A stretch of 64,000 bases of DNA from Ditylenchus dipsaci (Eukaryota > Nematoda > Chromadorea > Rhabditida > Anguinidae), in the NCBI GenBank assembly GCA_004194705.1, contig SADC01001214.1, positions 62,001 to 126,000 of the forward strand, in the 5' to 3' direction. How positions within the stretch are numbered: position 1 is the stretch's first letter; every line of letters begins with the position of its first letter. Below, one piece after another: positions 21,210 through 32,833 of the stretch. The notes beneath the pieces were generated by a model. It was not told the DNA's origin and did not search any database. It was given only the letters and a program-made list of their open reading frames with translations. The translations under genes were made by a program, and so were the position numbers.

Positions 21210-21372
21210 CAGTCAACTCTCGATTTAACGAACCCTCGATTTAACGAAACTCTTGATTTAACGAACTTTTTTCGTTGCCTATTTGGCCAGCGATTAAATA
21301 AAATGACTAAAATTAACTCTTGATTTAACGAAACTCTCGGTTCAACGAACATTTTTTCCGGTCCCCAGGGGT

Positions 21373-24300
21373 CAGTGTTTCCAATAATGACAGTGACACT
21401 GACAGTGACAGTGACTGACAGTGACATCAAAGTGTCAGTGTCACTGTCACTGTCAATGTCACTGTCATTCTAAAAATGCGCATTTTCAAAATGACAGTGA
21501 CACTGACAGTGACACTGACACTTCGATGTCACTGTCATTGTCACTGTCAGTGTCAGTGTCACTTTCTTTTGCCGTTCTCTTGTCGTTTTGCCGCTTTTGC
21601 GTTCCATGTCAGTGTCACTTTCACCCATGTGTCACTGTCACACTGACGTCACTGTGACATTTTTGACGTCATGGCGACTGTTTTAATCTCGTACTAACAA
21701 TATTCTTCTATTTTTCCAAAACTTTTTTTTACGGAAAGGGGAATCAAACGTGGACAAAAATAGAAGATGCGCTACTCCTCATAAAGAAACATATTGCAAG
21801 AAACAGTCAATTTTGCATTCAACAGCTCAAACTCAGTTCGATTGTTTACTCCTTTGGTTGAAAGGCCGGCCAGTGAAAAAATTCGTTCTATGGGCGCACT
21901 CGTCGCGGGAACACTCAAGACTTCTAATGCAAACGCTGCAAGAGTATGAAATTCCTAGAAAAATAACCTTGATTAACCTATATATTGTATGTTATTTGAG
22001 CAAACCGTGTTCATTCTAGTTGACCAGTAAGAAACAGCATCAACTTCTGCTACCCGAACATTTTGCAGAGCTCTCATAATCCACGACTTTGAGTGACTTG
22101 TGGGCCTTCTAGACGTTTCGCTGCCTCTGCTTCATGTTGTCGATAAGGACATCAAGTGTAGCATTTGAATCATTTGGCCGGTTTTCTTGATTCGTGACTT
22201 CTGAGCAGCTAGGGAGCTAAAAAAAGGTGCTAAAGAGAACAACAAACGCAACTAAAACACCATTTGATTTATCCATTCAGCGGCCATCCTGAGTTCAGAA
22301 TCATTCAAAGCATTAGAAGTCGATGGATCAAGAGCAGTAGCAATTGTGAAGAGTTGATCGAAGCAAGTCCTGTCCTTTGACAGCACACATGCAAATCTTT
22401 CTTTGATCGAAGACAGAACTCTCAACGATCTCTCACCCTAAAATACCGTTTTCTTACAGAAGTCACTCAGATAAAAAAAACCGCAGTCTCTTCAGTCGCA
22501 GTCAGTCTGTAAGGCTCTGATATATTCCAACACATGAGAAATCGTTACACTCTTTTCAGCTTGGATGCGTTTGAGTACCGCAACAAAAGGACGGAATATT
22601 TGCAGAATGACTTGTAACTCCTAAAAAACAGTAGCAAAGCACGACCAAAAAGACAAGACAAGACAGTTACATGTATTTCCTCTGCTGTGGCATCAATGTT
22701 TTCAGTGACTGAATTTCTCCCAAAGACTGTTTGACTTCCAAAAACTGTCTTATAACCTCAATCAGCGATCCCCAACGTGTAGTCGACGGCAGTTTAACTG
22801 TAGCTCCACACCGCTTATGCAACTCCTGTAAAGAATCCAGTCAAAAACAGAGCCAAAATAATACTAGAATACATACCTTCTTCAATTTAGGAGAAATTTT
22901 CACCTTCTTGACAACATCCATCATTTTTTTGTAACCGGAGAAGAAAATCACGTCATCCTTGAAGAATTTCAGAATTACAAGCTGCAGCGAATGAGCAAAG
23001 CAACTGATTCTTTGTGGAAACGCTTCACTGAAAAAAGACCGTAAATACCCTGCATACAAACAAATAGAAAACTCACAGCAAAATAGATTCATCTGGTATG
23101 TTTGACAAGTTTCCCTCATCATAATCCTCATCATCGTCATCATCATCCACATATTCGGTGTTGAAGTCAACTGAAATAAATTTTAGTCACGATAATTGAA
23201 AAGTATTACTCACTTATCTGGATGTCTTTAAAAGCGGCAACGACATTGGAACCATTGTCCGTGACAATCTTGAAAATTCTGTCCAAGCTTAGATCAAATT
23301 TTCCCAAAAGTTCTTCAGTGGCAGTGAGTATATTTTCGGCAGTGTGATCCTTGTCCATCTCCCGCAGACCAAAGAACATTCTTTCAAGCCGACTTCTTCT
23401 CACAAAATGTAATGTTACGCCTAAATTTTATCCATGAAAACCATGCATGAAAAAATAACGAAAAAGCTTACCCAAATAAGCATGTTTATAGGACTCATCT
23501 GTCCACAAGTCTAGAGTGATAGATGGCCTTATTGTAAGATCTTTGATACACTTTTTCATCAGAACTTCCATCGATATATAGCGTTGTACAAGTTTATTCT
23601 TAAAGGTCGAGTTACTCTTTGGAAGCTGAGAGATTCATGAAGTAAAATATAGGTGAAAACTTGAAGCGTACCGTGTACTGCTTGTTCATTAGATACAAAA
23701 ACTTCTGCATTGGTGGTTTTGTAAACACATTCAGCGAGAGCGATGGCATTGCAAGAACATCCCCAAATGCTAAGTCAAGTTGAGCTAATCTTAAATATAT
23801 GCTAGACATGTATAAGACTTACGTTAAGAAAATTTTGACAGAGAAATACCTTGTAACTGTAGCCTTGCTCAAGGTCTGAGTTGGCAGTGATGTGATGTCT
23901 TTGTGTTTCGAATCCAGATGTCGCCAAAGAACTGTCGTTGAATTGGTCATCTCCTTTACAAAAAAAATATTCACAGAAAATAACTTAAAGAGCACTAACC
24001 TCTTGACAGACATTGCATCTTGCTTTTTTGAGTCCATTTAGTTGAGTGAAATTTTGCCATACTATGTCGAGCTTCTTCTTTTTTGCCGTAACTGGACTGT
24101 CGAGAGAGTTGGCATCCGATTGCAAGTTCTCCATCTTAGTATCTATAAACAAAAGGTATTTGAAAAAGGAAATACCAGAGATGTCAATTGACGTCACTGA
24201 AGTCAGTGTGACAGTGACACTGACAATGACAGTGACATTGAAGTGTCAGTGTCACTGTCACTGTCAGTGTCACTGTCATTTTGAAAAAGCGCATTTTTAA

Positions 24301-24430
24301 AATGACAGTGACACTGACAGTGACAGTGACACTGACATCGAATTGTCATTGTCACTGTCACTGTCAGTGTCACTGTCACACTGACTATAGTGACGTCAGT
24401 GTCACTGTCACATAAAAATTGGAAACACTG
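21373..24430. mobile_element. BED-finger hAT transposon, 3.06 kb, probably near complete
   Basis: Ends CAGTGTTTCC and GGAAACACTG, flanked by the 8-mer CCAGGGGT at 21365-21372 and 24431-24438. Both ends carry dense arrays (21385-21660 and 24190-24412) of alternating GACAGTGACACTGACAGTG-type words that are nearly self-complementary. It encodes a hAT transposase with intact-looking key motifs on the minus strand. Confidence 0.95.
21772..24134 (-). CDS. hAT transposase with N-terminal BED zinc finger (ZBED-like)
   Basis: Cut-and-paste transposase of the surrounding element. Minus-strand exons with about 45-60-bp introns. Start proposed at 24134 (MENLQSDAN). BED finger: IVWQNFTQL, CNVC, then LWRHLDSKH (24000-24090 and 23880-23960). 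Catalytic core: SITLDLWTDESYKHAYLG near 23510-23540 (first Asp), IFKIVTDNGSNVVAAF near 23225-23280 (second Asp), RISCFAHSLQLVI near 22960-23010. Later SSIKERFACVL and IATALDPSTSN (22310-22420), and the dimerisation block LSVPATSAPIERIFSLAGL (21850-21960) with the final Glu region. Stop at 21772. All hallmark residues are present, so it may have been recently active. Start and some exon borders are by eye. Confidence 0.87.
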
Positions 24431-24460
24431 CCAGGGGTTCGTTAAATCGAGAGTTGACTG

Positions 24461-24498
24461 TATACCAAAAATTTATTATCCATTTTTTTGGTTTTTAA
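24461..24498. other. Junction between transposon clusters
   Basis: Short AT-rich sequence ending in TTAA (24495-24498), the left copy of the presumed duplication of the Harbinger-type element. Confidence 0.5.
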
Positions 24499-24671
24499 CA
24501 CCTACAGGACCGACTGTCAGAAATGTATATTCTGGTGCAGAATTTTATGCTCTACAAGATGTTGCAAATCGAAAATTCAAAAACGTGAATTGAACGGCAA
24601 AGTGGTACTATTTTTGAATTGGCGCCAAGAAAATTGCTACTTTTTTTAGATTACCTGTAACATTTTTGGCT

Positions 24672-25262
24672 CTAGGTTAATTCGTCGACCGGTCAATTCG
24701 TCGACATTTTCGACATTGTTGACAAATCACACCAAACCACTACAAATCATCCCAAACCTTCTAATCTACCCAAACAACCCAAATCAACCGAAACTGCCCC
24801 AAACCTTGGTGGAGGATTCTAAGAAATGGTCTAAAAAATTACTGAAAATGATAAACGAACCATTTGTTCTGACCCCAAAATCGTGTGGGGTACCACCTGG
24901 TCAGGTGGATATCCACCTGTCTGGCCTGATTTTTTAAATTTAAGTTTTCTTGGGCGGTTTAGGACGGTTTAAGATGATTTGGAGTGGTTTGGTGTGATTT
25001 GAGGTGTTTTTGGTGGATTTGGGTGATTCGGGGTGTTTTTGGTGGTTTCGGGCCTTTGGGATGTTTTGCTTTGTTTCGGATGGTTTAGGGCAGTTTCGGG
25101 TGATTTAGGGTGGCTTAGGGTGGTTTGAAGTCTTCGATGCGAGTTTGTGCTTTTAACCGAAAAAGTCGACGAATTGACCTGTCGACGAATTGACCGGTCG
25201 ACGAATTGACCGGTCGACGAATTGACCGTCGACGAATTGACCGTCGACGAATTGACCTCCGC
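24672..25262. mobile_element. Foldback with tandem GTCGACGAATTGACC ends
   Basis: Left end has two copies of GGTCAATTCGTCGAC, right end five copies of the complement (25162-25255). The interior (24715-25140) is a diffuse CCAAAC../GTTTGG.. inverted repeat of short GTTTGGG-like words. No coding capacity. Confidence 0.7.
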
Positions 25263-25451
25263 CCAACATTTTTCTTACAAATCATGTTGCTTTCCTGATT
25301 GGACCGAATTTGTAGGATTTTTAATGCTCTTTCTTATCATGCTAGCGTTTTTGTATTTCGTGATTTGAAAAAAAAGTGTTAGTCAATTAAATTCAAAACT
25401 TCGCATTTTTTTTAAACAGTGTTTTCATAAAATATTTTAATTGCTTATAAC

Positions 25452-26435
25452 TAGGGCCCCAAATTCTATGCAAATGCATATTTTTCTGCGGATATGCAAG
25501 CAATAGTTATGCACAAAAAACGCACTTTTAGCCCTGTTTGAGTACTTTTTTCGTACTTTTATGCAGCATGTTTTGCATATTTTTCATTTTTAGTGCATAT
25601 TTTGCGATTTTGACGCATATTTTCTGCATATTGTAGAAAATCTCAAAAATTTTTGGTTTAAAAGATGTCGCAGCATGCTAAATCTCGTCTTTTGTGTATA
25701 AATAAGTCAATATCTTAGTACCAAAACCAAGATACTTTATTGTCAAGCGTGAAATAAAGAGATTTTTTCAGTAAATAACCTCTATTGAGGTAGCTAACGT
25801 TTCAGTACCGTGCCATTCATAATTTCAGTTAAAGTAGCAAAATAACAGTGCAAAGCACCGATTTGGTTTGTAAAAGATATTAATTTCAAAAATCGCAAAA
25901 TGCACATTGTTTATATTTGCGAGAAGATGCGAAAGAGTGGCAGGAGTACAGAAGCCTTAGATGTCTCGAAATTTCTTTACGAAATCTTTTTTTTGCAACT
26001 TAGCTAGTTAATGGCGGTCAACACTTTTCATAAATCTTTTTCGACTGAAATCCTGCGGCATCTTCATGGGAGCAGAAAGTTTTTTTAAAGCTATGTTTAA
26101 ATCCTAGGTCAAATGAATTAAATCCTAAAGTCAAATGGATTAAATCCTTAGGTTAAATCACCTTGCTTTTGGTCAAGTTTTTTTTGCAAAAAAATTTAGC
26201 ATTATCCAAAAAGTATTTTTAAAGCAGATATAAGCTGCCAAACCGTTTAAAAGCATGTTTTAAAGCAATTTTACGACATCTAGTGATTCTGCACAAATGT
26301 TATGCGGTACATTTAAAAAGTTTAGTCTAAAAATTATACTGCATATTTTACGTTTTTAGCGCATATTTAAGCATTTTTAGCGCATATTTTATGCGCATAT
26401 TTCGCATTTTTTAGTGCATAGAATTTGGGCCCCTA
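25452..26435. mobile_element. hAT-like non-autonomous element with TGCATATTTT words
   Basis: Ends TAGGGCCCCAAATTCTATGC and GCATAGAATTTGGGCCCCTA, with the 8-mer CTTATAAC at 25444-25451 and 26436-26443. Subterminal arrays of TGCATATTTT (25470-25640 and 26338-26420). The TAGGG terminus matches the Ac branch of hAT. No transposase ORF. Confidence 0.92.
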
Positions 26436-26741
26436 CTTATAACTTTTTGCAAATACTCCGTTTGCGGGTCATTTTTAGTGTTTTAGGACGCTGACATTCT
26501 GTTGCACATTTCCACTTAAAATTTGATACATTTGAACCGCATAATAAAAGCTAGAGGTAAAGGTAGAGGTACAGGTAAGGGTAAAAAACAAAAGGGGGAC
26601 CAAGGCATATTTTTACCATGGGTGGTAGCATGGTAAAATTTTTTACCTTCATCTCGATTTTCAAAATATTGTCCCGTAAAGCATTTCTAGAGCAATTTTA
26701 GTTCGCTGAACACGAATTTAACGTGCGTTTTTCATTATTCT

Positions 26742-27539
26742 GTGTTGTTTGTTGAGATTTGCTCGCTTTGTTGTACACGCACTGTTTGTCGTATTTTATC
26801 GCTCTCATGTCTAGTTATCGTTATGTTTACGCCTGAGATTGTAGATGGAGCACACGTCAGGATCCAGGCTCCTCCTCTCCGAATCGAGCGTGACTTCGTC
26901 AATCGTAAAAATTTCCACTCAGTCAATGTCCAAGTATGTTGTTGTATTCTTTCTGTTTTTGCTACTTAAAATGCTGTAATTTATTTTAGATCATTGTCGA
27001 TCACAGAGGGATGTTCACAAACGTCGTTGCTAAGTGGCCGGGATCTACTCACGACAGCTTCATCATGCGGAACTCAAATGTCTGGGAGGGCTATGAAGCT
27101 GGTCAACTGCGAGGGTTCATTCTTGGGACAGCGGATATGCACTCCGGCCGTGGTTAATGACTCCTTTCGCTGCTCCCTCAACTCTTGCTCAAAAACGGTT
27201 GGTTTTGTCTTTTTATTTATTTTCTTCCTAAGCAGTGAATTTCAGATACATGTCCTCCCTCTGTAGGACTCGGGTGTTGGTTGAACAAGTCATCGGTCGG
27301 TGGAAGCGTCGGTTCCATTCTTTGCATGGAGAGCTTCGAATCGCATTGGAGCGGGTGCCTCAATTCGTCATTGCCGCCGCCGTCGTACACAACATCTGCC
27401 GTTTGCGGGGGTTTCCGATGATAACGATGAAGAAATGAACGATGATCAGCCGCCGGAGGAAATCTTTGCTGAAGGGGAAAGAATGAATAGCGGATCTACT
27501 ATGAGAAACTATATTGTTAATCGTTACTTTGCGCGTTGA
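26742..27539 (+). CDS. Harbinger (HARBI1-like) DDE transposase, partial and frame-broken
   Basis: DDE_4-type nuclease. Exon 1 (to 26933) has IVDGAHVRIQAP and FVNRKNFHSVNVQ, matching the first catalytic Asp region. A 56-bp GT-AG intron leads to exon 2 (from 26990): IIVDHRGMFTNVVAKWPGS then HDSFIMRNSNVWEGYE. The expected G-D-S-G-Y-x-L motif is present only one base out of frame (near 27120-27160), as if one G were missing from a G run. After a further gap, VEQVIGRWKRRFHSLHGE and AAAVVHNICR (27270-27420) complete the C-terminal part. The N-terminal helix-turn-helix region is replaced or lost. Confidence 0.82.
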
Positions 27540-27597
27540 ATTATGTTGCTGTGGTTGTGGATTGAAATAAATAAGTTGCCGTTTATTTCGTTTTCGA

Positions 27598-27850
27598 GAA
27601 AAAAGTTGAAGGCAGAGGTAGAGTTAAGGGTAAAAGTTGAAGGTAGAGGTAAGGGTAAAAGGTAGAGGTAAGGGTAAAGTTGAAGGTAGAGGTAAGGGTA
27701 AAAGGTAGAGGTAGAGGTAAGGGTAGAGGTAAAAGGTAGAGGTAAGGGTAAGGGTAAGGGTAGAGGTAAGCGTAAAAGTTCAAGGTAAAAAAAAGGTAGA
27801 GGTAGGGGTAAAAGGTAGAAGTAAGGGTAAAAGGTAGAGGTAAGGGTAAT
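27598..27850. repeat. GGTAGAGGTAAGGGTAAAA minisatellite
   Basis: Roughly a dozen units of GGTAGAGGTAAGGGTAAAA with variants. A short matching array at 26553-26585 marks the other side of the Harbinger gene. Superficially telomere-like but interstitial and irregular; it fits the private terminal-word pattern of elements in this window. Confidence 0.85.
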
Positions 27851-27907
27851 CTTTATTATAACCGCCCCAGAATATACATTTGTGACAGTCGGTCCTGTAG
27901 GTGTTAA

Positions 27908-28844
27908 GCGGTTGAAAAGATCTTCGTTATAACAGATTTTTAGGGGTTTATAGTATGCTAAAACCAAACAAATAACAAAACCTTTTATGCGTATGATCCT
28001 GGAAACATAATTATGATCAAAAATTTCAAGATTAAATGTTCATACTTGTATCCAAGAAACCCCAATTTTAGACACCTAAATTTTATATTTATACAAGAGC
28101 TTACTATCTTTGAATAGTACATTCTTCTTGCTTCCAAATTCTTCTCGCCTTTGAAACTCAATTGTCAAGATTCCTTTGGAGCAGCTTTGATCATGAAAAA
28201 ACTTAAAATAGTCTTTATGTGTATGGTGTACCCCATGGGGATCCTCGGCTGCTAGTAACTCAGCAGCTGTAAATTAATTTTTGTGAAAATTTTCACACGA
28301 AAATAACTGACAATGAATAACTGAATATCTGGAAAAAATTATATCTCAACATGAACCCTACTAATTTTTCTTACACAACAGCGCCAACTCCAGCAGTTAG
28401 GAAGATGGAGGCAAGAGCTATACGAATAAGGATCGAAGTTAGCTAAATTTAAGTAAGCTCTTTGCAAAAGATCAGAAAAATTCAGCCATACAGTCTTAAA
28501 CCTACTAGTAGGTTTAATTCTTGAAACACCAGGCTCCGAAAATTCTAATGACCTGTGCTTTACAGCTCTAAAATAAAGAATAGCTTACCAAATTCAAAAT
28601 TTTTCAAAAAAAACCTCTGTTCAGATTCTTCATGCATGCTTTTTAAATCAATTAATTCTTATTTTTTATTTAATCAATAAAAACGTGTAATAATAACGAT
28701 TGATAAGGACAGCAAAAATGAGTAGTAGTTATAATAAGCGAAAAGGAAAGACAAAAATAAAAGCATTTAAAAATAAGATTGAATGAAGGCAACCTAATTT
28801 TATTGTGAAAGACAATCAACGGCATCCGTAAAGACAATCGTTCC
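27908..28844. other. No recognisable gene between Harbinger element and ORC2
   Basis: AT-rich, ORF-poor. Short pieces on the minus strand (28140-28260, 28370-28600) could be exons of an unknown gene but no conserved motif was found. ORC2 ends at 28845. Confidence 0.4.
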
Positions 28845-30058
28845 TCAATCATTTAATTTCGAATCTAGGAAAGACGCCACCAAATTCCGGTCAACTGTCA
28901 ATTGAATGCAACCGTCCCTGTCGATGTGGATAAGCTGGTGGTCTGAAACGAATATTTTCAGCAATCCCTGTATAGATCAGAGTAACTAAAGCTAACCAAT
29001 AAACTCAGTAAGTTGCTGCCGAAGCACCGGCTCACTAGTGGTAGCAAATTCAATTCTAAATGTCATAAGTGAAATTAATTAACTTAAATCTGAAAAAAAG
29101 AATTCCTTTGTACCTTAAAATCTTGCAAAAATCAGGAAGCATCAGAGAAGTGGACCCCTCTTCACTCTTCTTGTCTTTAGTACTGCCGGCATGAATTGCT
29201 AATTGTTGAAGAATCTTGCGTGAATTTTGAGTAGTCGCTTGCCAAAACACTTCTAATGACGCCATGTTATGAGACCAACCGCTTTGCTTGATATCCAACC
29301 CAAGGATTTTCGATTCGCCTGCTAACATTTCTCCGCCACAAACTCTCATTGTCGAGAAAGGTACCAGGAGCCAGTTAAATGAGTCACGAGTTTTCTAAAT
29401 ACTGGATTTCAATAATTAGGTATTTAAAAACAACTCAGAAAATAACCTACCTGATCCCAAAGCATAGTCCCGTTCACATGATCTATTGTGGCAATTAAAT
29501 GAACGTGATTTGAACGAGCAAGAATGGAGAGAGCTTCTTGTTGAATAGGATCACTATACAAGGACAATTATAGCAGTAGACCACAATAAAAGACATTAAC
29601 ATACCGTAAAGCACGGCCATCAATGTTGTTCAGAAGAATGTAGAAGGTCAGAGACTTTTCATCAACTTCTTTTTCTATTCTCAATGCCCAGTCCCGCAGA
29701 GATTCTTTCCGAATGAGTGTGGACTCCAACGCGAACTGCAAAACAACGTAGTCGAAAATAGACCGCACGTTCACTGAAACAAGGGCCAACCACGTAAGCA
29801 AAACTAATTGACTTGACTAATTACCACGCGGGTCAAAACCATCACATATTACATGGTTGAACTCGGCTAGCGCGTGCTGACCAAAATGCTCTAGTAGCTC
29901 CCGCTTCGAACCGACACCGTAAATCTGAATTAGAACATTTGTTACGGAACCCGTTAAAAACTACGCAACCATACCAACAAATTAAAGCCCTCTGTAAGAC
30001 CTGTCCAGTTGTTGTAATGTTTTATCCATTCAGACACAGGAGCGCACTGGTCAATGTT
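28845..30058 (-). CDS. ORC2: ORC2, origin recognition complex subunit 2 (conserved C-terminal part)
   Basis: Subunit of the complex that marks replication origins and loads MCM. Exons by eye: 29975-30058 (WIKHYNNWTGLTEGFNLL), 29825-29924 (IYGVGSKRELLEHF, VICDGFDPR), 29605-29774 (FYILLNNIDGRALR), 29451-29553 (SNHVHLIATIDHVNGTMLWD), 29114-29394 (FNWLLVPFSTM, long exon), 28997-29055 (PVLRQQLTEF), 28845-28942 (HQLIHIDRDG, stop at 28845-28847). Phases agree throughout and introns are 40-75 bp. The YGxGSKRxLL, HNxDxxxLR and ASIDHxNAPLxWD-type blocks are diagnostic of ORC2. The N-terminal part should lie above 30058 but was not recognised. Confidence 0.93.
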
Positions 30059-30619
30059 CTAAAATGTGTAAATATTAACTAACGGAGGGAATAGCAATAA
30101 ATAATCTCTCAAAAGATCAAGCTAAGGCTAAAGTACACAATCCCCCCTGGCCCGAAAATGGTCAAAATGGTGTCCTAAGCACGGTTTGCGTGAGGAAGCA
30201 GGTCCGCATTGCTTTTCACATTATTCATTAGTTGATTACAGAAACTTTAGAAGATTCCTCAGTTCCGAGTCAGGATGCGCCAGTCAGCAACTTAAGAAAC
30301 ACAGGCCTGGTTGGGAAGAATTCCGCCGACTCCAAGAATCCTGAAAGCGTGTACCAAAGCAGAAGGAAAGCATAGTGAACAATAATCTCTCTTGCATGTA
30401 ATATCTTGTCTGGTGTCGATAATAAAGCTTTGCTGGAGTAGTAGGTCATGGAGCAGCAGTATTTTACGTAAGATGGAGACGCATAAGGGTTAAGATCCGG
30501 AATTCGAAAATTGACCAGGAAAAGACCTAGTTGTGCAAAATTTTTTGAGGTAGTCAAGCTTTTTTGACAAAGCTGTATATCTTGCACATCAAGCATTTTT
30601 TGACGTTACGAACTTCATT
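30059..30619. other. Region upstream of recognised ORC2 exons
   Basis: Contains a 108-residue minus-strand ORF (30270-30596). A piece of it, YSSKALLSTPDKILHAR, vaguely resembles the S-S-K-x-L-T-S-D-x-T-L segment of ORC2, but the surroundings do not, so I leave it unassigned. 30120-30200 looks like repeat debris (CCCCCCTGGCCCG). Confidence 0.35.
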
Positions 30620-32165
30620 AAAAAAAGTCGGGACACGGACAATTCATCCCCAGGGACAATTCAACCCGTGGAACAATTCATCCCCTAGGATACTTCATCC
30701 CCTGGGATAATTCATCCCCTGGGATAATTCATCCCCAGGACAATTCATTCCCAGGACAATTCATTCCCAGAACAATAATATAAAGTTTTTTTGAATTTTA
30801 TTTGTGCCGAACGGAATATTTTGAAGCAAAAAGTTTTTCTACCGTTTTCATTCAACCCCTCCATGGGGGTGCAGATAGTCGTATGGAGGGGTAGCACCAG
30901 TAAAGTGGTACTCAGGTGGTAGTACCAAGGCATTGACCGGCTATAGGTATCCAAGCCCCGTATCCAATTAGCGAATTTCCCTTTCACTCTCACTCTGACT
31001 TACGCTCTCACTCTCAGTGTGTACCCAATAGGAAAAAAATGCCTCTCAGCCTTACTTTCATTCTTACTTTCAGTGAAAATTTCGCGGGGATTTGAACTTT
31101 TTAGTCTAAACCAACCAAACGGTCGTCCACTTGGATCAAAAAAGAATTCAAATTTTTTTATTTTTCTAGGTTCCAAAAACTTGTTCTGGACTTATTCAGG
31201 CACGCTGAAGATGGTTTGATAGTGGTAAAATTCTGTTTTGCAGGGTATATCTTAAGTTTCGGTGAAATTAATTTTTGTTAAAATCAATTATCCTACAATA
31301 CTAAAAAAAGTAATATGCAAAACCTTGTTTTACTATTAACAAACCATCTTCGGCATGCCTGAATTAGTCCAGAAAATAAGTTTTGGAACGTGAAAAACGT
31401 AAAAAATTTTTTATCCAAGTGGACGACCACTTGGTTTAGTTGGCGTATGGATTTTTTTTATTTTTCTAGGTTCCGAAAAAATGGATTATTCAGTAAAGGC
31501 GTGTACCCAATGAGTGCAATGTAGAGTGCGATGTAAATTGCAAAAAAGGTTGTAAATTTTTTTATTGGCCGAACTTCTTTTTCTGCTGGTACCATTTTGT
31601 AGCTGAGATGCATGGCTACACAATAAAAAAATTCAGCCACATATCGAAAATTTTCTGATAAAAATGCGTTTATTTGCACTCTACATCGCACTCTACATTG
31701 CACTCATTTAGTGAGATGTAGAGTACGATGTAGAGTGCAAATAAACGCATTTTATCAAGACTTTTTGTAGCCCTGAATCTCAGCTTCAAAATGGTACTTT
31801 GAGAAAAGAAAGTTCGGCCGAGAAAAACATCTACAGCCGTTCCCGCCTAAACAAGTAAAAAAATCGCTCACTCATTGGGGACTTAGCTTTAAACTGAAGT
31901 TGGATCATGGAAAAACATTTAAAAATTTTAAAAGTTCATTACAAGACGACATAATTACGACCCGGGTACCACTACACTACCTGAGTTCTCCAACCTGGGT
32001 ACAACAAACCAACTGTAGCCGCGGGGATTGTTGTCGTGGGATATTGCGGCGCGAGGTTATTCTGTCCGTGTCTGTTCTGTGGATGAATTGTCCCGGGATG
32101 AATTGTAACGGGGATGAATTGTCCCGGGGATGAATTGTCCCTGGGGATGAATTGTCGCGTACCCA
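30620..32165. mobile_element. Foldback with tandem GGACAATTCATCCCC ends
   Basis: Left arm has about nine copies of a 15-17-bp word GGACAATTCATCCCC (30635-30772); right arm has about five copies of its complement (32082-32155). Nested palindromes inside: one at 31095-31450 sharing GGTCGTCCACTTGGATC and GCTGAAGATGGTTTGA with palindromes at 39543-41215 and 43555-43880, and one at 31495-31800 (GTAGAGTGCGATGTA words and the ACCATTTTGTAGCTGAGAT core). Confidence 0.75.
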
Positions 32166-32833
32166 GAAAAGTCGGTTTGTTTAGATAAGTTCAAGCGAGT
32201 CTGTAAGAGCTTAGAGGTCGGAGAGCAAGCGTACTACCAGAAGATCATGAGATGAGAAAGATCCGCAATGTTCGATTTTGATCTTATGATAATAAAGGTC
32301 TTGACCAAAAAAAAACCCTTAGAAACAATCAAAACATTTCAAAAAAAATTAGATATGAAATTAAAAAACGTATAGTCGATTTTAAATATTGCTTCAAAAT
32401 GTCTGGCATTTTTGTTATAACTGAAATGTTTGAAATTTGATTGTGCATTGTCCCAACCCAAATAAGGACAACACTTTTTTTAGCGCAATAGTACTTTTTT
32501 TTTGGCGCAAATCCACTTTTTTAGCGCAAATTTTTGTTTTGGGTAATTAGATTAAAAGTTTTAACTTTTAGGAAAAGTTTTAACATCATTATGTAGCCCT
32601 GCAAATAAAAATGTAAAAGTATAAACCAAATTAAAGCAACAATTTGATTCATACTCTTAGCTTTTTGTATCACATTTTTCAAAGATGATGCAATAAATGA
32701 TACCTCATCAGAAACTAGAAGAGTAAGGCTACATGATGATGTTAAAACTATTGAAAAAAGTTGAAATTTTTAATCTATTGACGCAAAACAAAAGTTTGCG
32801 CCAGAAAAAAAAGTATTGTCCACCTAAATAATT
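32166..32833. repeat. Spacer with imperfect AT-rich palindrome
   Basis: 32166-32440 holds nothing recognised. About 32455-32815 is an imperfect palindrome (AAGGACAACACTTTTTT..GCGC at the left, GCGCCAGAAAAAAAAGTATTG at the right in two pieces) with TAGCGCAAA words, probably a decayed MITE. Confidence 0.45.

Larger units (their letters stand above)
21210..24460. mobile_element. Tigger/pogo-like MITE split by an hAT insertion
   Basis: Ends CAGTCAACTCTCGATTTAAC (21210) and its inverse GAGAGTTGACTG (24460), flanked by TA. Subterminal tandem words (CTCGATTTAACGAAC) are typical of pogo/Tigger-type ends. Removing the hAT at 21373-24430 plus one copy of its duplication leaves about 185 bp that matches an uninterrupted copy in opposite orientation at 34045-34228. 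Confidence 0.9.
24499..27903. mobile_element. PIF/Harbinger-type element, composite, 3.4 kb
   Basis: Ends CACCTACAGGACCGACTGTC (24499) and GACAGTCGGTCCTGTAGGTG (27903), bounded by TTAA on both sides. It encodes a Harbinger DDE nuclease on the plus strand (26742-27539). Inside are a foldback (24672-25262), an hAT-like MITE (25452-26435) and GGTAGAGGTAAGGGTA arrays at 26553-26585 and 27598-27850. A TTAA duplication is unusual for Harbinger (normally 3 bp, TWA), so the boundary call should be checked. Confidence 0.8.

Noticed and set aside
27598..27850. Telomere repeat
   Set aside because: GGTAAGGGTA words look telomeric but are irregular, interstitial, and paired with a second array on the other side of a transposase gene.
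30270..30596. N-terminal ORC2 exon
   Set aside because: Only a 15-residue piece resembles ORC2 and the rest does not fit; no matching splice junctions.
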